46,068 nucleotides of DNA from Anaerolineaceae bacterium. Lineage in GTDB: Bacteria > Chloroflexota > Anaerolineae > Anaerolineales > Anaerolineaceae. The translations under genes and the position numbers were made by a program. The notes under the pieces were generated by a model, which made no database searches, was not told the origin of the DNA, and saw only the letters and a program-made list of their open reading frames with translations. Every line of letters begins with the position of its first letter. Position 1 is the stretch's first letter. Shown piece by piece: positions 42,098-46,068 of this stretch. The stretch is from positions 1-46,068 of the forward strand of contig PABH01000003.1 of the NCBI GenBank assembly GCA_002702705.1, given 5' to 3'.

Positions 42098-42685
42098 TTA
42101 TAAAATTTCAAAAAACTCATCATCATCCATGATGGGAATAATCCAATCCGTCAACCGTTGAATCGTATCCAATGCGGCTATTTCCACCCAGTGATCATCA
42201 GGATAATGCGGGTCAATTCGTTTCGTTTGAAATAAACGCTCTTGTTTATCAATCAGAGTGAATTTTAACATCGGAAAAAATGAAGCATTTTCCATAATTG
42301 TACTGACAACACTTCCTTTTGACATTCCACTTATCCCCGCTAACATATCTGCCAAAAAATCCACATCGGATATGCTGCTCTCATATACCACAATCTCATT
42401 CTTTTTTACATCGACTCGGTAGAGGATCTTTTTAGGATGCTGGTTAATCGCTTTTTCCACATAAGCCCGTTCTTCTGGTAAGATGATTTGCGGAACAATT
42501 TTCGCCAGAGATACCTGACCATTTACATTTTCCTTAATTTCATATCCCTCCGGCACTTCTTCCACTGGTTCCCCTTTAGGCTCCACTTCAAAAATATATC
42601 GTTGTTTCCCGGTCTTTGTAACGGTTGAACAAAGATAATAAGTTTTTCCTTTCCGATTTGTATAAGTAATCAATTCATTTTTCAT
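42098..42685 (-). CDS. Conserved-looking protein of unknown function
   Basis: 195 aa from the ATG at 42685, with GGAG 8 nt upstream; an upstream in-frame GTG is less likely. Cytoplasmic, no TM. N-terminal YTNRKGKTYYLCSTVTKTGKQRYIFEV (a small beta-rich segment), then a helical/mixed part rich in acidic residues and ending DDDEFFEIL. I do not recognise a family. It is transcribed towards the Usp gene and stands about 210 bp downstream of the cupin gene on the same strand. The 42686-42895 gap has TTTTCACTGTTCACTG repeats but no gene. Confidence 0.7.
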   Translation of the reverse strand: MKNELITYTNRKGKTYYLCSTVTKTGKQRYIFEVEPKGEPVEEVPEGYEIKENVNGQVSLAKIVPQIILPEERAYVEKAINQHPKKILYRVDVKKNEIVVYESSISDVDFLADMLAGISGMSKGSVVSTIMENASFFPMLKFTLIDKQERLFQTKRIDPHYPDDHWVEIAALDTIQRLTDWIIPIMDDDEFFEIL

Positions 42686-42895
42686 CGAATAATCTCCCAC
42701 AAAAAATATCCCTGTGGTCTTTAGCGAAGCTGGTGGTTAAATTGTGTTTTTGTTGGGCTCGTGGCTATCACATCGCCATAAAATCAAACATCATCTCGTA
42801 AAAGCGCGATTTGGTACACCGGCTTTGCCCAACCTAAAATTTCCGAAAAGATGTTCACTTTTCACTGTTCACTGCCTGTGCCCAAGGATATTTAC

Positions 42896-43243
42896 TTACT
42901 GCGCTCTCCCGAAATCATCCTCTAACCGCACAATATCATCTTCCACACATATCCCAAACTGAGTCTCAATGAACACCAGGAAATCTTCACGGTCATTTTC
43001 TACCCGGTGTACCTGCCCCTTTTTAATAAAAATCACATCTCCAACTGCAATGGATTTCGTAGATTCATCCAAAGTGACCTGTCCACCGCCCTGAACAACA
43101 ACCCAATGTTCAGCACGTAAAGCATGTTTTTGTAAGGATAAGCGTTTTCCCGGATTAACAACAATTCGTTTAACCCGGTAACCTGGTTCATTTAAATATT
43201 CTTCCCAACGTCCCCAAGGACGGTTATCTGAATCAATCATCAT
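42896..43243 (-). CDS. Cupin, mannose-6-phosphate isomerase type II-like
   Basis: 115 aa single cupin. It starts with the RPWGRWEEY motif of the C-terminal isomerase domain of ManC/AlgA, then VKRIVVNPGKRLSLQKHALRAEHWVVVQGGG (metal-binding His/Glu/His pattern) and GDVIFIKKGQVHRV. Interconverts mannose-6-phosphate and fructose-6-phosphate if active, which would suit the mannosidase in the window, but free-standing cupins of this type often act on other sugars. Ribosome binding site AGAAGGG. Located 76 nt after the EamA transporter gene on the same strand. Confidence 0.8.
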   Translation of the reverse strand: MMIDSDNRPWGRWEEYLNEPGYRVKRIVVNPGKRLSLQKHALRAEHWVVVQGGGQVTLDESTKSIAVGDVIFIKKGQVHRVENDREDFLVFIETQFGICVEDDIVRLEDDFGRAQ

Positions 43244-43319
43244 TTCATTTCCCTTCTTAATTTAATATTCAGTACCAATTGTACCCGGCAAAACAAGAGT
43301 TTCCAACCCATATTAAAAA

Positions 43320-44366
43320 CTATCCTGGCTCGGTATGTGTATGCCGGTGATGTAAATCCGGTAAGTGCGGATGGTTATGGTGAAATGTTTTGTGTTCATG
43401 AAAATGAGTATGTCGAATTTTCAAGGGTAACCCCGTATGATGGTGAAAATGATGACCATCATCATGGCTGTGAACATGTTCATGCTGCAGATCGGAATGG
43501 ATATGATTATGATTGTGATTTTCTTTGAATAATAATAAAAATACAAGGACTAACAAAAAAGCACCTGCTAATTGTGCGAACGTGATTTTTTCACCCAAAA
43601 AGATAGCGGCTAAAAACACACCAAAAAATGGTGCGCTGGAGAAGAACATTTGACTGCGTGTTGCACCTAAATTTTGTGCTGAAAGGATATATAAGACGAT
43701 ACTAAAACCATAAGAAAAAACACCAATAAATATACTACCAGCCAATTGAAATCCATTCGCAATCCATGGCGCGAGGAGTAACCCGATGGTCAAATTGACT
43801 GTTCCTGCTACAACTCCTTTCCAAAATGTGCTTTGTGCTGGGGTGATCTCATCAATTAACGCTGTAAAATGATTATCCAAACCCCAACAAGTTGTTGCCA
43901 AAGCGATTAACAAGCCAGCCTTTACTCCAGCAATCCCCTCCCCCCAGGCTAAGATCACAGCTGCAAGAATCGTACCTGCTACAGCCAACCAGCCATTTTT
44001 TGTCAGGTAATCCTTAAATAAGATATGCCCCAATACTGCAGTGGTAACTGTTTCAAGCGTTAACCACATAGAAACCGAAGCAGCCGATGCGAGTTTTAGA
44101 CCAGCTAATAAAAACAATGGCCCAAACACACCACCGAAAATAATGGCACCAACCAGATAAATACGGCTTTTTCCTACCATTTTCCAGGGCAAAAGAAACT
44201 TATTTTCTTTAATGAGGATACCACTCACCCCCATTGCAGCCCCCAAATATAATAACCCTGCCAATTGAAAAGTGGAAAACACATTCATTAATGGTTTACT
44301 TAAAGGTGATGCTGCTCCAAACAAGATTGCAGAAAATATTGCTAATAAGTAAAAATACCGCTTCAT
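43320..44366 (-). CDS. EamA/DMT-family transporter with a histidine-rich C-terminal tail
   Basis: 348 aa. Ten TM helices in two EamA repeats (1-140 and 150-282). The C-terminal 65 residues (284-348) contain 25 histidines in H-x-H runs, which is typical of Ni/Co/Zn handling proteins and unlike most DMT members. It probably exports or imports metal or a metal complex, or uses the tail to sense metal (inference). AGGAG precedes the ATG at 44366. It diverges from the iron-sulfur protein gene and is followed by the cupin gene. Confidence 0.85.
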   Translation of the reverse strand: MKRYFYLLAIFSAILFGAASPLSKPLMNVFSTFQLAGLLYLGAAMGVSGILIKENKFLLPWKMVGKSRIYLVGAIIFGGVFGPLFLLAGLKLASAASVSMWLTLETVTTAVLGHILFKDYLTKNGWLAVAGTILAAVILAWGEGIAGVKAGLLIALATTCWGLDNHFTALIDEITPAQSTFWKGVVAGTVNLTIGLLLAPWIANGFQLAGSIFIGVFSYGFSIVLYILSAQNLGATRSQMFFSSAPFFGVFLAAIFLGEKITFAQLAGAFLLVLVFLLLFKENHNHNHIHSDLQHEHVHSHDDGHHFHHHTGLPLKIRHTHFHEHKTFHHNHPHLPDLHHRHTHTEPG

Positions 44367-44413
44367 ACAGCTCCTGATTTTTAAGTAACATAATACCCTA
44401 AAGATTATAATTG

Positions 44414-44478
44414 AAACAGGGAATTTCTCTGGTATCTTTTTTAATTTCTCTGTGTTATAACATTAAAGTTCCCTGTTT
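44414..44478. promoter_or_regulatory. Nested repeats in the divergent EamA/iron-sulfur control region
   Basis: A 10-bp inverted repeat AAACAGGGAA (44414-44423) / TTCCCTGTTT (44469-44478) encloses a direct repeat AATTTCTCTG (44422-44431 and 44443-44452), 21 bp apart, two helical turns. TATAAC at 44456-44461 could be a -10 box. The arrangement suggests an operator for the downstream iron-sulfur gene or for both genes. Confidence 0.35.
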
Positions 44479-44503
44479 AAAAAAACAGATCGGAGTTTTC
44501 ACG

Positions 44504-45433
44504 ATGAAAAATAATCCCATGCGATGGTTCATGTCAAAGACCACGAAAGATTTTTATGATGTATCTCGCCAACGCAAAGAACACACCTTTTCCAAGTTTT
44601 TACATGGATATATCTACGCTCGCTTTCCCTATCTCTATATCGGCATGGGCAAAGGTGACCATCCCTGGCGGAAACGTGTTGAGCCGTTAATTACCTTCTG
44701 GAACAAACTTAACCCGCCCCAACACATACCCAGCCGTGAACACGATGTAAACCTACCCAGCCATACTCATGCCGATGAATATCATGGCAAAGCAATCCCA
44801 TTACAAACAGCTAAAGAATTAGTCTCTATCAAAGAACCCATTCAAATAGAAGACCTTGAAAAAGTGGTTCCCTACACGCAAGCGCGAGCAATTATTATGG
44901 AAAATCCGGATCATATCGCTGTATTGGATTGCCCCTGCCGTGCCTACGTCGAGAATCCATGCCTGCCGATGGATGTCTGCCTGATTGTGGGCGAACCATT
45001 TGCCAGTTTTATTGTAGAACATCAACCGAACAAAAGCCGTTGGATTTCACAGAAAGAAGCCATCCAGATTTTAGAACAAGAAGACCAACGTGGGCACGTG
45101 CATCATGCTTTCTTTAAAGAAGCCATGTTAGGGCGTTTTTACGCCATCTGCAATTGTTGTGACTGCTGCTGCGGGGCGATGATGTACCATAAACAAGGAG
45201 TACCCATGTTAGCCTCCTCTGGTTACCTGGCAGAAATTGACCAGGACTTATGCCTGCAATGCGGCAGCTGCCATTCTTATTGCCAATTTGGCGCACTTAA
45301 TTTTTCCGATTCCGGGGAAAACCAGGTAGATACGGAACTTTGTATGGGCTGCGGTATCTGTGTTAGCAAGTGTGATCAATCCGCTATCGAACTCGTACTG
45401 TCTCCCGAAAAAGGTATTCCGTTAGAAATTTAG
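44504..45433 (+). CDS. Cysteine-rich iron-sulfur protein with C-terminal 2x[4Fe-4S] ferredoxin domain
   Basis: 309 aa from the ATG at 44504, with GGAG 8 nt upstream; a longer frame in the control region is rejected. Residues 140-160 hold CPCR-x7-C-x5-C (143, 145, 153, 159). Residues 216-223 read CNCCDCCC, an extraordinary run of six cysteines in eight residues. A bacterial ferredoxin domain follows: Cys250/253/256/260 and Cys280/283/286/290. His198, His200 and His201 lie between. No signal peptide or TM, so cytoplasmic. It resembles uncharacterised 4Fe-4S oxidoreductase-like proteins of anaerobes that combine the CPCR and CNCC motifs; reaction unknown. It is divergent from the His-rich EamA transporter, which may supply or remove its metal (inference). 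Confidence 0.82.
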   Translation: MKNNPMRWFMSKTTKDFYDVSRQRKEHTFSKFLHGYIYARFPYLYIGMGKGDHPWRKRVEPLITFWNKLNPPQHIPSREHDVNLPSHTHADEYHGKAIPLQTAKELVSIKEPIQIEDLEKVVPYTQARAIIMENPDHIAVLDCPCRAYVENPCLPMDVCLIVGEPFASFIVEHQPNKSRWISQKEAIQILEQEDQRGHVHHAFFKEAMLGRFYAICNCCDCCCGAMMYHKQGVPMLASSGYLAEIDQDLCLQCGSCHSYCQFGALNFSDSGENQVDTELCMGCGICVSKCDQSAIELVLSPEKGIPLEI

Positions 45434-45535
45434 CTAAGTAATCAAAAACCTTTAAATTTCTCAACAGCTCTGTAACTTTGGTTTTTTTCGTGATTTTATC
45501 TTCTGGTACCTTTTTATAGATATTTCGCCAGAAAA

Positions 45536-45558
45536 CCCCGAAGTCTTTAGCTTCGGGG
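45536..45558. repeat. Hairpin at the left end of the IS200/IS605-type element
   Basis: CCCCGAAG-N7-CTTCGGGG, a perfect 8-bp stem, followed by ATGAATGGCGG. It lies 71 bp before the tnpB start. Hairpins like this mark the ends of IS200/IS605 elements, where single-stranded transposase recognises them, so this is probably the left end. Confidence 0.6.
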
Positions 45559-45629
45559 ATGAATGGCGGATTTTTAATGGGAAAAGTGTGGACATTTTTG
45601 CTAATTTTGTTCTATAATCGTCTATAAAT

Positions 45630-46068
45630 ATGCTGACACGAAAAGCCTACCGCTACCGAATATATCCGACCGCTGACCAAGAGCAGATTTTTGCTCACAA
45701 TTTTGGTCAGGCGCGGTTTGTCTACAACCATTTTCTCGCGGAACGCATGGACTTTTACAAAAAGCATAAAAATGAAAAGAAAAAGGGTCTTAATTACAAC
45801 GACAACGCAGTGGCGTTGAAAAAAATGAAAAGAGACCCACAATTCGACTGGTTGAAGATAGCACATTCGCAAGTGCTTCAGCAGTCACTCAAAGACCTTG
45901 ACCAAGCCTATCAGAACTTTTTCACCAAACGTGCAAAATTTCCAAAGTTTCACAAGAAAAACAGCAAACAATCTGTTCGATATATGCAGTATGTTTTCGT
46001 AGGCGAAAACGAAATCACTTTCCCGAAAATTGGAAAGGTAAAGGCGGTTATCCACCGCCCGTGCGAAG
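45630..46068 (+). CDS. tnpB: TnpB (OrfB) of an IS200/IS605-family element, cut by the window edge
   Basis: The first 146 codons are open from ATG 45630 to the last base with no stop. The N-terminus MLTRKAYRYRIYPTADQEQ, GQARFVYNHFLAERMDFYK, LKKMKRDPQFDWLKIAHSQVLQQSLKDLDQAYQNFF and KFPKFHKKN is the classic TnpB/OrfB helix-turn-helix start. TnpB is an RNA-guided nuclease, ancestor of Cas12; the RuvC and zinc-finger parts and the right-end omega-RNA would lie to the right. No tnpA was seen upstream, so it may be a tnpB-only element. Whether the gene is intact cannot be judged. Confidence 0.88.
   Translation, partial: MLTRKAYRYRIYPTADQEQIFAHNFGQARFVYNHFLAERMDFYKKHKNEKKKGLNYNDNAVALKKMKRDPQFDWLKIAHSQVLQQSLKDLDQAYQNFFTKRAKFPKFHKKNSKQSVRYMQYVFVGENEITFPKIGKVKAVIHRPCE

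Noticed and set aside
42686-42895. 72-codon plus-strand frame starting at 42744
   Set aside because: It overlaps the cupin gene end, lacks a ribosome binding site and its product has no recognisable feature.
1-46068. tRNA, rRNA or CRISPR array
   Set aside because: No cloverleaf-like, rRNA-like or regularly spaced repeat pattern was seen in any intergenic stretch; a tRNAscan or CRISPR search would settle it.

Overview
The window looks like chromosomal DNA of a mesophilic anaerobe or facultative anaerobe, most probably a member of the Chloroflexota (Anaerolineae-like). Moderate GC, lipoprotein ABC binding proteins with dockerin-like DxDxDG loops, PD40 beta-propeller proteins, a ParB-like/universal-stress fusion and multiheme/NrfD redox genes all fit that group. 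No rRNA, tRNA or CRISPR array was seen, so the taxonomic call is an inference from gene style.

Region 1 (143-12399): a long minus-strand operon headed by a non-pyrrolysine MttB-family methyltransferase gene, followed by a five-gene Opp/Dpp-type ABC importer, an S9 peptidase, a creatininase-family amidohydrolase and an M20 amidohydrolase. A divergent Lrp/AsnC regulator faces it. The intergenic region holds two consensus-like promoters, an inverted repeat between them, and a leader of about 250 nt with a terminator-like hairpin before mttB. Together this reads as uptake and breakdown of small peptides or amides, perhaps carrying methylated amines.

Region 2 (12477-19898): the most unusual part. 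A Crp/Fnr-type regulator diverges from a lipoprotein with a C-terminal CxxCH, an 8-TM protein, and a six-gene operon. The operon starts with a 12-TM protein that has the threefold 4-helix repeat and the helix II/VI/X histidines of heme-copper oxidase subunit I but lacks the usual Cu-B ligands. It continues with an FGE-fold lipoprotein, a heme O synthase (CtaB) and three orphan membrane proteins. A TTGAC-N4-GTCAA (FNR/DNR-like) box lies at about -41.5 of its promoter. I read this as a candidate undescribed respiratory or NO/O2-handling heme complex.

Region 3 (19941-30019): acyl-CoA thioesterase, a TetR-flavodoxin pair with a 17-bp perfect operator on its promoter, a HIT-family protein with an almost leaderless mRNA, an ECF sigma factor with a membrane anti-sigma-like protein carrying a beta-propeller, a GH38 alpha-mannosidase, and an orphan flavin-dependent halogenase-like enzyme.

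Region 4 (30237-37453): a sensor kinase and OmpR-type regulator, then a small membrane protein, an octaheme cytochrome c, a Tat-exported four-cluster ferredoxin subunit, an NrfD/HybB quinone subunit and a second, paralogous OmpR-type regulator. Start/stop overlaps tie most of these together. The promoter between the two halves holds a TTGTGA-N6-TCACAA palindrome plus further repeats. The complex has no catalytic subunit here, so it probably moves electrons between the quinone pool and periplasmic cytochromes under two-component control.

Region 5 (37696-46068): two secreted proteins of unknown function, a ParB-like/Usp fusion with a TTG start behind a near-perfect promoter, an unknown 195-aa protein, a phosphomannose-isomerase-type cupin, an EamA transporter with a 25-histidine tail, a cysteine-rich iron-sulfur protein, and the 5' part of an IS200/IS605-family tnpB gene cut by the window edge.
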